From assembly GCA_021647315.1 (NCBI GenBank), contig JAKIUY010000005.1, positions 20,175-84,174 of the forward strand: DNA of 64,000 nucleotides. Reading direction: 5' to 3'. This DNA comes from Victivallaceae bacterium. GTDB lineage: Bacteria; Verrucomicrobiota; Lentisphaeria; Victivallales; Victivallaceae. Position numbers and translations under genes: made by a program. This document shows, piece after piece, positions 18,501 to 25,180 of this stretch (positions are counted from its first letter, which is position 1; each line of letters starts with the position of its first letter). Below the pieces are notes generated by a model. It was not told the origin of the DNA. It searched no databases and worked only from the letters and a program-made list of their open reading frames with translations.

Positions 18501-18671
18501 AAAAGAGTATAATTCACTGTCGACATCAAAACCGTTCACCAATTTTTCAGGATCACTGCTGCTGAGGGCAGCACTAAGAGGTAGCGCGGTGAAATAGACC
18601 ATACAAACCAGAGCAAATACCAGATTGTAAAAAGTAGTCCCAGATACGTTATTTCTAGCTGTTTTTTTCAT
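15588..18671 (-). CDS. Large secreted multidomain protein, CBM + FlgD-like + barrel + tandem C-terminal domains
   Basis: 1027 residues. Signal peptide about 1-36; a sugar-binding-like beta domain about 44-207; an FlgD-Ig-like domain about 215-308 opening with EFSPNNDGVNDI; a barrel-like region about 320-700 (WYNIPANF, GYYIIDEPDEKWG with a possible catalytic glutamate); and two tandem 145-residue domains (about 738-1027) that are nearly identical in protein and DNA, period 435 bp. The ATG at 18671 follows AGGAGTACAAAAA. It is preceded by a decayed pseudopilin and driven by P4. IIDEPDEKW resembles the active-site strand of beta-glycosidase-like barrels, but I cannot name the family. The twin terminal domains probably bind glycan. 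Confidence 0.72.
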   Translation of the reverse strand: MKKTARNNVSGTTFYNLVFALVCMVYFTALPLSAALSSSDPEKLVNGFDVDSELYSFLQTWKSSSSVIVRSTSTYYIAPSSMKIDYTFNDTVGVFRLTSNTGNWNLSKWENFNFWVKGDSSNDDFVWVGFEDSNGNIIKYGPQSSSDNDDFSLKSDSWQQFTVNFFNDDPVVLPSKQTFDFTNVTKVIIEIANQEAAVHSSTVYFDQFSLSTNKASFVNPTEFSPNNDGVNDITSLFYALPADSYVTLEVLNSGGALVKTLKNDELQSQGKVIVDWDGKDNNGTVVANGTYTFSITTPAVSDSIAITVNNNANPVGNGTWLKAPLIAPQMSPVVLWYNIPANFSTITQTERQTLLNSDFTRISDLGIEVIVVRGNTTALRNDILAAAGTHNLKVILIGSGINVKVNPQNLTDTAPIITEAAVYADLIDFVNEVKNNSALFGYYIIDEPDEKWGKNIQVFKRVLEELDPKHPGFVALNNRWNMSNMVATINPQINLSHCYPLSNQNLLGDFTLYGTSSVGGNIDFSAVLDEHQVASAGKKLWYWIQAHSYSTSLSLPDPEEIRCMTYTAVAHGVSSILFFLYKDAPSLALEGLVDINDNKRDNYFEVQSLTGKLKQILPVIKYTTVVNNLIQLSGGGTPGGGDPANPDIYPYDRGVRQTLQDDTTGELFIAIVNRNVTGTDNMSVTIPGSSLNYAIRQVKDLGTGDIFTPAIVGSNWTLQLNNVPAGDGKFLHLESFGNDYAALIRGNIWDMNESTDATANSHMTPATFANGILSSTITNSTPYIILTENNDIDTTRFTKLTYRMNINAADTNGTWVTWRTGGVYYSSVQRLDVVNGWHTYEIDLSAEANWQGTVDYFRVQAGSGSEMIGKTVDLDWANLYAPLEYAADIRGDAWDMNESADATANSHMTAATFTAGILSSSITNSTPYIILTENNDIDTSRFTKIKYRMNINAADTNGTWVTWRTGGKYYSSIQRLDVVNGWYTYEIDLSTEANWQGTVDYFRVQAGSGSEMIGKTVDLDWVKLEVK

Positions 18672-18724
18672 TTTTTGTACTCCTGTTTAAAAAATTATTA
18701 GCGTAAAAGTTTAGTTCTCAAAAG

Positions 18725-18844
18725 TTACCGCAATAACATACTTTCAAGAATAGCAATAATTGCTATAACTACGAGAAATTGAATTAATGTAAAACAGTAT
18801 CCGGGTTTTGATTTGTAAGTGATGATTTTCCTAACATTGTGCAT
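18725..18844 (-). pseudogene. Decayed pseudopilin reduced to its leader
   Basis: A 39-codon frame beginning with ATG at 18844 after GGAGGTAAT, encoding a basic leader and [20 protein letters not shown], then a stop. The conserved glutamate at position 5 after cleavage (FTLIE in intact copies) is glutamine here, and the whole soluble domain is missing. Its place is the same as in P1 to P3 units: directly behind the promoter and ahead of a secreted enzyme gene. Confidence 0.8.
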
Positions 18845-18888
18845 TACCTCCTTTTGCTGCAGTAGAGAAAATTCCGTTCAAATTAAAC

Positions 18889-18940
18889 TGACTCATTGAC
18901 TCAATGTTTACAGTATAACACATTTGAAATCATTTGTCAA
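18889..18940 (-). promoter_or_regulatory. Promoter P4 with tandem heptad operator
   Basis: Minus strand: TTGACA (18935-18940), 17 bases, TATACT (18912-18917), 8 bases, TGAGTCAATGAGTCA (18889-18903). Drives the pseudopilin remnant and the 1027-residue secreted protein. Confidence 0.83.
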
Positions 18941-18958
18941 GTCCTTTTTATATAAAAA

Positions 18959-20497
18959 TTAGATATAATTATTCTTCGGGGTTCCGATTGATGCATCAAT
19001 CGCTGCCAGCTGCCTGATATAATCATGATGGATTTTACCATCTGCGTTAACGGTGTTTTTATAATGATGCTTTTGCTGGGAACTTTCAGTTAAAACTTTG
19101 GGAATCAGGGTTCGTGGCCGTGAAGTGGTCACCAACCAGTCAAAAAGATCCTGTTTCAACTCTGCCACTATTGATTGAAATTCTTTGTCGAAATATAAAT
19201 TTTTCATTTCCCATGGGTCATTTTCCAAATCATACAATTCGCCGAAGCCGTCAGGATACTCAGCAGCGAACATTTCTACTGGATAATAGACTAGCCGATA
19301 GTTACCTTTACGAACACTTTTAGACCAACTGAATTCAGTCACCGCAATCTTGTGAATTTCCTGTTTTTCCCCCTGCAAGAGTGGGCTTAAATCTTTGCCG
19401 TCACTGGTCTCAAGCACTTCAATCCCGATTAAATTGAAGAGTGTTGTGGTCAAATCAACCGCTTCGACCAGCTCTTCAGCCTCATAACCGGCGTTAAAAT
19501 GTCCAGGCCAACGCCAGATAAAAGGAATGCGGGTAATCGCGTCAGCACATATTCCCGGCGCCTTTTCCGGCAAACCGTGTTCACAGGCATAATCGCCGTG
19601 ATCAGCTGAATAGACCAGAATGGTATTATCTGCTAAATCATTATCCTTGAGATAACTCAGCAGTTTGCCCAAATTACTGTCCATTTCAGAAATATTGCCC
19701 AGATAACCGCGCATTTTACGTTTCATTCCTGCTTCATAAGATGATGGTTCAAATTCTGTCCAGCGATTATTTTTATAATAATCTACAGTTTGACGCAAAT
19801 GCGGTGCTTTATCAGTCATATCATAACTGAAATTGGGTGGCATCTCCAGCGTTTCTTCAGGATACATATCCCAAAAAGGGCTGCTCGGCATATACAATTG
19901 ATGCGGCATATTAAAACTAAGATGGAGAAAAAACGGTTCCTGATTAGTTTGGCAGTCTCCGATAAATTCAATGCCTTTTCTTACCGCCCAGGCATCAGGT
20001 TGGTCTTCGGCAGCTAAGTTCGACGCCCGTCCATCAAGACTTTGACCACCAGTCGGCGAAACTCCTTTGTCTTTTTTGTCCAGGAGATTACGTTCAGCAA
20101 GATATTCTGTATATTCAGGATTACCCCCGACACTGCAATTCATCGTTTCCAGGAAAAGGTCACAATCAGCTTCAACCCAGTTCGCAGGACAGTGAATTTT
20201 ACCAATTGCCGCAGTGCGATAGCCATTGCGTTTAAGTTGTCCAGGCAAAGATGGCAGCCCTTGAGGATTCGGTCCTTCCAACCCATAATAACCATGATTG
20301 TGGCAATACTGACCGGAAAGGAAACTGACTCGACTGGGCGTGCAGATAGGATTTTGCGTCACCGCATTGGAAAAACGCACCCCTTCCCGGGTCAATTGAT
20401 CAATGTTCGGTGTCTTTACTACCAAATGTCCATTATAGCCACTAACTTTAGCATTATGCTGATCCGATAAAATAAAAATTATGTTTGGTCTGTTCAT
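18959..20497 (-). CDS. Type I (formylglycine) sulfatase
   Basis: 512 residues from the ATG at 20497 (MNRPNIIFILSDQH). The upstream part of the frame is a palindromic repeat, not coding. The formylglycine signature ICTPSRVSFLSGQ has the modified cysteine at residue 52. The N-terminal metal-binding Asp-Gln (SDQH) and the later SADHGDYACEHG supply the remaining metal ligands. It belongs to the arylsulfatase/choline-sulfatase-like group. No signal peptide, so it should act in the cytoplasm on an imported sulfated compound. It is third in the P5 operon after GH65 and pgmB, fitting stepwise breakdown of a sulfated oligosaccharide. The formylglycine-generating maturase is not in this window. Confidence 0.88.
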   Translation of the reverse strand: MNRPNIIFILSDQHNAKVSGYNGHLVVKTPNIDQLTREGVRFSNAVTQNPICTPSRVSFLSGQYCHNHGYYGLEGPNPQGLPSLPGQLKRNGYRTAAIGKIHCPANWVEADCDLFLETMNCSVGGNPEYTEYLAERNLLDKKDKGVSPTGGQSLDGRASNLAAEDQPDAWAVRKGIEFIGDCQTNQEPFFLHLSFNMPHQLYMPSSPFWDMYPEETLEMPPNFSYDMTDKAPHLRQTVDYYKNNRWTEFEPSSYEAGMKRKMRGYLGNISEMDSNLGKLLSYLKDNDLADNTILVYSADHGDYACEHGLPEKAPGICADAITRIPFIWRWPGHFNAGYEAEELVEAVDLTTTLFNLIGIEVLETSDGKDLSPLLQGEKQEIHKIAVTEFSWSKSVRKGNYRLVYYPVEMFAAEYPDGFGELYDLENDPWEMKNLYFDKEFQSIVAELKQDLFDWLVTTSRPRTLIPKVLTESSQQKHHYKNTVNADGKIHHDYIRQLAAIDASIGTPKNNYI

Positions 20498-20533
20498 TAT
20501 ATTACCACTATTCCATTTATAAATCTGTTTTAA

Positions 20534-20581
20534 TGCGTTTGGAAAACGCATACTACTGGTAGTTTGTGATCTCCGAGCGCA
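20534..20581. repeat. Paired inverted palindromic repeats (BIME-like)
   Basis: Two copies of one REP family face each other: TGCGTTTGGAAAACGCATAC at 20534 followed by TACT, then an inverted copy AGTTTGTGATCTCCGAGCGC ending at 20580. Related single copies are at 24778-24802, 25086-25110 and 28654-28677. The pair lies between pgmB and the sulfatase start. Confidence 0.7.
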
Positions 20582-20628
20582 AAAAATAAAATATAATAAC
20601 TACTCATCTGACTGCAAATTAGTGTTTC

Positions 20629-21276
20629 TCAACAGTTAAGTAGTTGTTCGACACTAACGTGACTCATATCTGGCGCACTGAACGTTGCATCGGGGTCATT
20701 TGCTGCTGCACCAACTGCTAATACTTTCATTCCGCCAGCAAGCCCAGCCTGAACTCCCGCCTGGGCATCTTCAACTACAAGACATGCTGCTGGTTTTAAG
20801 CCCAAACGACTAGCAGCAAGTAAAAAGACTTCCGGGTCAGGTTTGCTCTTTTTGATGTCATTGCCATCAGCAGTCGCATCAAAGTATGCACCAAGGCCTA
20901 TTTGTGCTAAAATTGTTGGAGAATTACGACTGGAAGAACCTATCGCAACTTTTATATTTTTTTCTTTAAGCTCCTTAAGTAAACTTACTACTCCTGGAAG
21001 AATGTCATTAGGACTAATTTTTTTTAATAGATCGCGGTAGATATCATTTTTTGTTTCGGCTAATCTCATCTTCTCATCTAAAGAATAATTTTTCTTTGCC
21101 TTTTCTAAAATAATGTCAAGGCTCTCCATTCTGCTTACCCCTCTGAGCCTGTCATTCATTGCTCTATCAAAAAAAATATTTTCCTGATCTGCAAGCCGTT
21201 GCCAGCCTTGATAATGAAATTCATCTGTTGAAACAATAACCCCATCTAAGTCAAAAATAACACCTTTAATACTCAT
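20629..21276 (-). CDS. pgmB: Beta-phosphoglucomutase
   Basis: 215 residues, HAD superfamily with an alpha-helical cap. FDLDGVI holds the phospho-acceptor aspartate (residue 9) and the general acid/base aspartate (residue 11). Further blocks are GVSRMESLDIIL, the cap loop typical of beta-PGM, GSSSRN, and the metal site VVEDAQAGVQAG. It converts beta-glucose-1-phosphate to glucose-6-phosphate through the 1,6-bisphosphate. The gene starts two bases after the stop of the GH65 phosphorylase, its usual partner, which releases beta-glucose-1-phosphate. Cytoplasmic. Confidence 0.9.
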   Translation of the reverse strand: MSIKGVIFDLDGVIVSTDEFHYQGWQRLADQENIFFDRAMNDRLRGVSRMESLDIILEKAKKNYSLDEKMRLAETKNDIYRDLLKKISPNDILPGVVSLLKELKEKNIKVAIGSSSRNSPTILAQIGLGAYFDATADGNDIKKSKPDPEVFLLAASRLGLKPAACLVVEDAQAGVQAGLAGGMKVLAVGAAANDPDATFSAPDMSHVSVEQLLNC

Positions 21277-21278
21277 AA

Positions 21279-23627
21279 TTAATACTCAACTTTTACTAAC
21301 TTATCTTTTACCAGTGCGACTGAGTTATTTTGGATTTTCAGCTCAATATCTTGACCTTTTTTTAATTTCAAGCTAATCGTTTTTCCATTATACGCAACCT
21401 CAATAATTCGACCTTGCCACCTGAAGTTATACTTGAAACTTGTCCATTCTTTAGGCAGTACAGGGCGCAGTTCCAGTTCCATATCTTTATTCAGATAAAT
21501 ACCGCCAAAACCATAAACTGCACCAATCCAGGTGCCGCCAATAGCGGCATAATGCAGACCTTTATGAACATTGCTTTGTCTGTTATACATATCTATTTCA
21601 GCTGAAAGCTTAAAGTAAAAATAGGAATATTCGTCCTGTTTCAGACGTGTTGCAACAACACTGGAGATACATGGGCTTAAGCTTGATTGATGCACCGTCT
21701 GAGGCTCATAATAGTCCCAGTTGGCAGTAACAATCTCCTCATCATAAAGATCAGGCTTTACAAACAATAATTGAATGATATCTGCCTGTTTGACAACCTG
21801 AGCATTGTGCCTAGAGTCAATATCAATATTACTAAGAAAGATATCTTCTCCCAAAGCATTTGGAATATGTTGGCCACCACCATTATTCAGTCGTGATAAA
21901 AGCTCAGGCACCGAGTAGTCGCCACGCCCATAGGGCTTGAGATTGAACCAGCCATCTTGCTGCTCAATAACACTGTTTGCCTGTGGTTGTGGCAAATAAA
22001 GGGTTTCCATTTTACTTTGCCACAGAGTTAGCTCTGCTTTGGTTAAATTTAGTTTATCTCTAACCGCAGACATTTCATCTTTTAAGGTATTGCATAATCG
22101 CAGAATATAATTCAGGTTACCCCAAGCCATATAATTAGTATAAGCATTATTGTTGCTGTTATGGTGGTACTCATCGGCTCCCATAACTTTGAGAATCTCA
22201 TATCTTTTAGTTTTTTCATTCCATTCCATTCTATCACACCAATAACGGGCGATTTCAATAAGCATCTCCAGCCCGTAGTCTAACATAAAACTTCTGTCAC
22301 CGCTTGCCTGGTAATAAAGTTCAATGCCATAGGCCACCGAAGAACCCACATGGATTTCCTGCATTGTGATCGGATTGTTGATTACACCAACATCTTTAGA
22401 ATAATCATCCCCTGCCGGATTTTTATCAAACATCGCTTCGATTCCGGTATCTGTTGAGCAAACCGGATAGAGTGCTCCTCTACAGTGGGCTGCTCTGGCG
22501 TTTGCTCTGGCACCATCAAGGGTATGATAGCGGTACATAAGGATATTTTTTGCAATTTGCGGAGCAGTAAAAACATAATAAGGGAGCATAAACATTTCAG
22601 TATCCCAGTAGATCCAACCACCATAGTGAGTACCACTAAGTCCCCTTGCCCCAATACTTGCAAGCTCGGAATGACGCGGACCCGCAAAAATCATCATACA
22701 AATATTGTAACGTAAAACTTTCTGCATTTCATCGTCACCGGTGATTTCAAAATTGGCAATCTCCCATTCTTTTGCCAAAAAACCGATATTTTGCTGTAGC
22801 AGTTCATCAAAACCACTGTTTTGTGCTCTATCCAGGGTCGCAATTGACTGACTGACAACTTGCTCGCGAGCGTCTGCGGTTTTAAGCCGTTCAGACTGTA
22901 ATGTCATATAGCGATCAAACGTTAGGCTGCTGCTAGTGATATCTTTCTGGTAAGTTGCAATAATATTCCTGTCTTTCGTGTTTGATTTAAGTTCCCCTAG
23001 CCCAATAAGTCTACTAGCAGAAACAATGGGGTATCTTGAGTCATCAAGTTTGGCACTCACCAAAATATCAGTGTCAGTCGCATCATAAGCAAGGTTGTTA
23101 AAATGCTCATATTTTTTATAGCCAAAGGAATCCCACATGGAACAGTTAGCATCGATGCTTGATTCAATTTTTATTTCACCACTAAAATTTTCAGCAAAGA
23201 GTCTGTGCCGTTCCGCACAAAGAAAAGGATCAAGCAAAGAAACAAGTCGCCATGATTCCCAGACAAGAATATTCCCATCAGTAGATTTAAGGCGCGAGCG
23301 ACGATATAAAAAACCTTGTTTCATATCTAATGCCCGGTAATGTTCAAGAACTTCGCTATTTTGAATATCAAAAACCTGGCCGCCTATTGATATTTCAAGA
23401 CCTAGAAAATTGGGTAAGCTAACCATTTCACTGGCAAAAGCTTCTCCTCTATCATAGACTCCTCCAAGGTAGATTCCTGACATATTGTCAGTAGGCATTT
23501 CGGAGAGAGTACCACGAACACCTAGTGATCCATTAGATAAAGCAAAGAGAGTTTCATTTGCATTGCCCTGAGCGGAGTCCCATGTTTTTTCTTCCAGAAG
23601 CCAGTTATTTGAACTTAAATTAGTCAT
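21279..23627 (-). CDS. GH65 alpha-glucoside phosphorylase
   Basis: 782 residues, full length for GH65 inverting phosphorylases (maltose, trehalose, kojibiose, nigerose). The N-terminal beta-sandwich is followed by an (alpha/alpha)6 barrel with GWIYWDTEMFMLPYY, the general acid segment VMGADEYHHNSNNNAYTNYM (glutamate near residue 481) and the phosphate-pocket block VVKQADIIQLLF. It phosphorolyses an alpha-glucosidic disaccharide to beta-glucose-1-phosphate in the cytoplasm; pgmB directly downstream takes the product. Which disaccharide cannot be told from the sequence. First gene behind promoter P5, without a pseudopilin. Confidence 0.88.
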   Translation of the reverse strand: MTNLSSNNWLLEEKTWDSAQGNANETLFALSNGSLGVRGTLSEMPTDNMSGIYLGGVYDRGEAFASEMVSLPNFLGLEISIGGQVFDIQNSEVLEHYRALDMKQGFLYRRSRLKSTDGNILVWESWRLVSLLDPFLCAERHRLFAENFSGEIKIESSIDANCSMWDSFGYKKYEHFNNLAYDATDTDILVSAKLDDSRYPIVSASRLIGLGELKSNTKDRNIIATYQKDITSSSLTFDRYMTLQSERLKTADAREQVVSQSIATLDRAQNSGFDELLQQNIGFLAKEWEIANFEITGDDEMQKVLRYNICMMIFAGPRHSELASIGARGLSGTHYGGWIYWDTEMFMLPYYVFTAPQIAKNILMYRYHTLDGARANARAAHCRGALYPVCSTDTGIEAMFDKNPAGDDYSKDVGVINNPITMQEIHVGSSVAYGIELYYQASGDRSFMLDYGLEMLIEIARYWCDRMEWNEKTKRYEILKVMGADEYHHNSNNNAYTNYMAWGNLNYILRLCNTLKDEMSAVRDKLNLTKAELTLWQSKMETLYLPQPQANSVIEQQDGWFNLKPYGRGDYSVPELLSRLNNGGGQHIPNALGEDIFLSNIDIDSRHNAQVVKQADIIQLLFVKPDLYDEEIVTANWDYYEPQTVHQSSLSPCISSVVATRLKQDEYSYFYFKLSAEIDMYNRQSNVHKGLHYAAIGGTWIGAVYGFGGIYLNKDMELELRPVLPKEWTSFKYNFRWQGRIIEVAYNGKTISLKLKKGQDIELKIQNNSVALVKDKLVKVEY

Positions 23628-23828
23628 TAGTACCTTTTTATATTTTATGGGGTTTTAATTTTACAAGTTATAGTACAAGTTATAGAAAATTCTATTTTCT
23701 GTTAATATTTTGTGCCAAGGATGTCGCCTGTCGAAAAACACATAGTGAATTTAAAAATCTAATAGAAAACGGTTTTTTCCTGTTCATTCGACGTGCCGGT
23801 ATAGCCGGATTTGTTTATAATGGTTTAT

Positions 23829-23880
23829 TGACTTATTGACTCAGTGCTTTTAAAATAGCTTCATTTCAGTTATTTGTCAA
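23829..23880 (-). promoter_or_regulatory. Promoter P5 with tandem heptad operator
   Basis: Minus strand: TTGACA (23875-23880), 17 bases, TATTTT (23852-23857), 8 bases, TGAGTCAATAAGTCA (23829-23843). Drives GH65, pgmB and sulfatase. It is divergent from the IclR gene promoter 38 bases away. Confidence 0.78.
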
Positions 23881-23918
23881 CCTGATTTAATGTTTTTTTC
23901 AAAAAAATCCTTTTTTAT

Positions 23919-23947
23919 TTGACATACCCAATTTTTCATGGTATAAT
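23919..23947 (+). promoter_or_regulatory. Promoter of the IclR-type regulator
   Basis: TTGACA (23919-23924), 17 bases, TATAAT (23942-23947), a perfect sigma70 consensus, 44 bases before the ATG at 23992. It is immediately followed by the dyad at 23946-23986. Confidence 0.85.
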
Positions 23948-23986
23948 ATTCAACATAAATGAATAGTATTCAATAATATGGAATAT
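23946..23986. promoter_or_regulatory. 41-bp dyad, probable IclR autoregulatory operator
   Basis: A nested symmetric site centred on 23966: inner perfect palindrome GAATAGTATTC (23961-23971) and outer arms ATATTC (23946-23951) and GAATAT (23981-23986). Over 20-base half sites 16 positions are complementary. It begins within the -10 box, so binding should block the regulator's own transcription. Its sequence is unrelated to the TGAGTCA operator of P5. Confidence 0.65.
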
Positions 23987-23991
23987 ACAAA

Positions 23992-24768
23992 ATGAATAGC
24001 AAGCCAAAAGGTGTACCCGTAAAGTCGGTTAAGAAGGCATTAGACATCCTTGATATACTGCTGTTTGATGACTTCACCCATCATGGGCTCGGGTTGTTTG
24101 AAATTGCAAAACAGATGGACCTTCAGCCTAACACCACCCATAATCTACTGAAAACCCTCTCCGCCTGCGGCTATATCGCCCAGAACGCCGATTCAAAATA
24201 TACCATTGGACATAAATGTCACCAAATTGGCATAAATAATTTTTTCGCGTCAGAAACAAAACTGGAAAATCAGATTTTTCCAATTCTCCAAAACGCCAAC
24301 AAGACAATTCAGGAATCAATTGTTCTGGCAACCCTGTCTAATGGCAGACGAATTCCGGTACTGCGAGCCGAACATTCACATCTGATTAAACTTGATTATG
24401 ATGCTATCAACAATGCAAATATCTTCAGTCTGTCGACAGGCAGAATTCTGACCGCATTCGCTGACGACAATGAACTGGCTGAGATTATTAACACTAATGG
24501 ATTTCCAAAAGAGCAATGGGATAATATTGGCAATATGCAACAGCTGACAAAAACCATTAAACCGATAAAGCAAGATGGTTATATTGTCGTCGAAGATCAG
24601 GAACTGGGACTTGTCACATTTGCCTATCCAATTTTAACTACGTCAGGAAGATTAATCGGTGCCATCGGCTGTTACGCTCCGCTATTCCGGTGTCCCAAAA
24701 CGAAATACAACACAATAATAACAAAATTAAAACAGGCAGCAAATAAAATAATCCTGGAACTGCGATGA
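23992..24768 (+). CDS. IclR-family transcriptional regulator
   Basis: 258 residues. An N-terminal winged helix (about 12-75) carries VKSVKKALDILDILL, LGLFEIAKQMDLQPNTTHNL as the helix-turn-helix and YTIGHKCHQIG as the wing end. The C-terminal effector domain (about 85-255) has the family pattern ending in LGLVTFAYPI and GAIGCYAP. IclR proteins sense small sugars or aromatic acids and often repress adjacent operons. It is divergent from the GH65-pgmB-sulfatase operon, making that operon a natural target. The dyad over its own promoter indicates autoregulation. Confidence 0.88.
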   Translation: MNSKPKGVPVKSVKKALDILDILLFDDFTHHGLGLFEIAKQMDLQPNTTHNLLKTLSACGYIAQNADSKYTIGHKCHQIGINNFFASETKLENQIFPILQNANKTIQESIVLATLSNGRRIPVLRAEHSHLIKLDYDAINNANIFSLSTGRILTAFADDNELAEIINTNGFPKEQWDNIGNMQQLTKTIKPIKQDGYIVVEDQELGLVTFAYPILTTSGRLIGAIGCYAPLFRCPKTKYNTIITKLKQAANKIILELR

Positions 24769-25180
24769 CCGCAAACAAGTAGTTTGCGATCTCCGAGCGC
24801 AACTAACAGGCATAGATTGCCAGAGCTCACATTTAGTAAAACAAAAGTCCCAAATAAATTCCTACGGGAACGGGCTACAATGTTGGAGCGACGTCCTCGT
24901 CGCGAACTTAAGCTTTATTTGCAAGCTACAGTTCTATTCCCGGCAGGGATGCCGGTTCCACATTTAAAAGGGAATTTTATTGGGATTTTTTATTTACTGC
25001 CCGAGTAAGAACGATATGAGTTGTAGATTGCAGCAAAGGTGTCAGAAAAGACGTTAATATTCTAGGTTTGTCCTGACATTGCTTTTTGCGTTCGGAGAAC
25101 GCAAGCTACTACGTGTTTCCCGGGATCACACCCAGCAATAAAGGCATCCTTTGGATGCAATAAAAAAAAGGAAAATAACT
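24769..25180. repeat. Intergenic cluster of four palindromic repeats
   Basis: Four different REP-like palindromes lie between the IclR gene and the iron-sulfur gene: AGTTTGCGATCTCCGAGCGC (24781-24800), GTTGGAGCGACGTCCTCGTC running to 24907, CCGGCAGGGATGCCGG (24940s), and TTGCGTTCGGAGAACGCAA with GCTACT (25086-25110). The last has perfect 8-base arms. No gene is seen. The next coding region has its own AAAGGAAAATAACT ribosome site. Confidence 0.65.

Noticed and set aside
23829..23843. IclR protein as the binder of the TGAGTCA operator
   Set aside because: The IclR gene has its own unrelated dyad; four further TGAGTCA promoters have no regulator beside them. Not excluded but unsupported.
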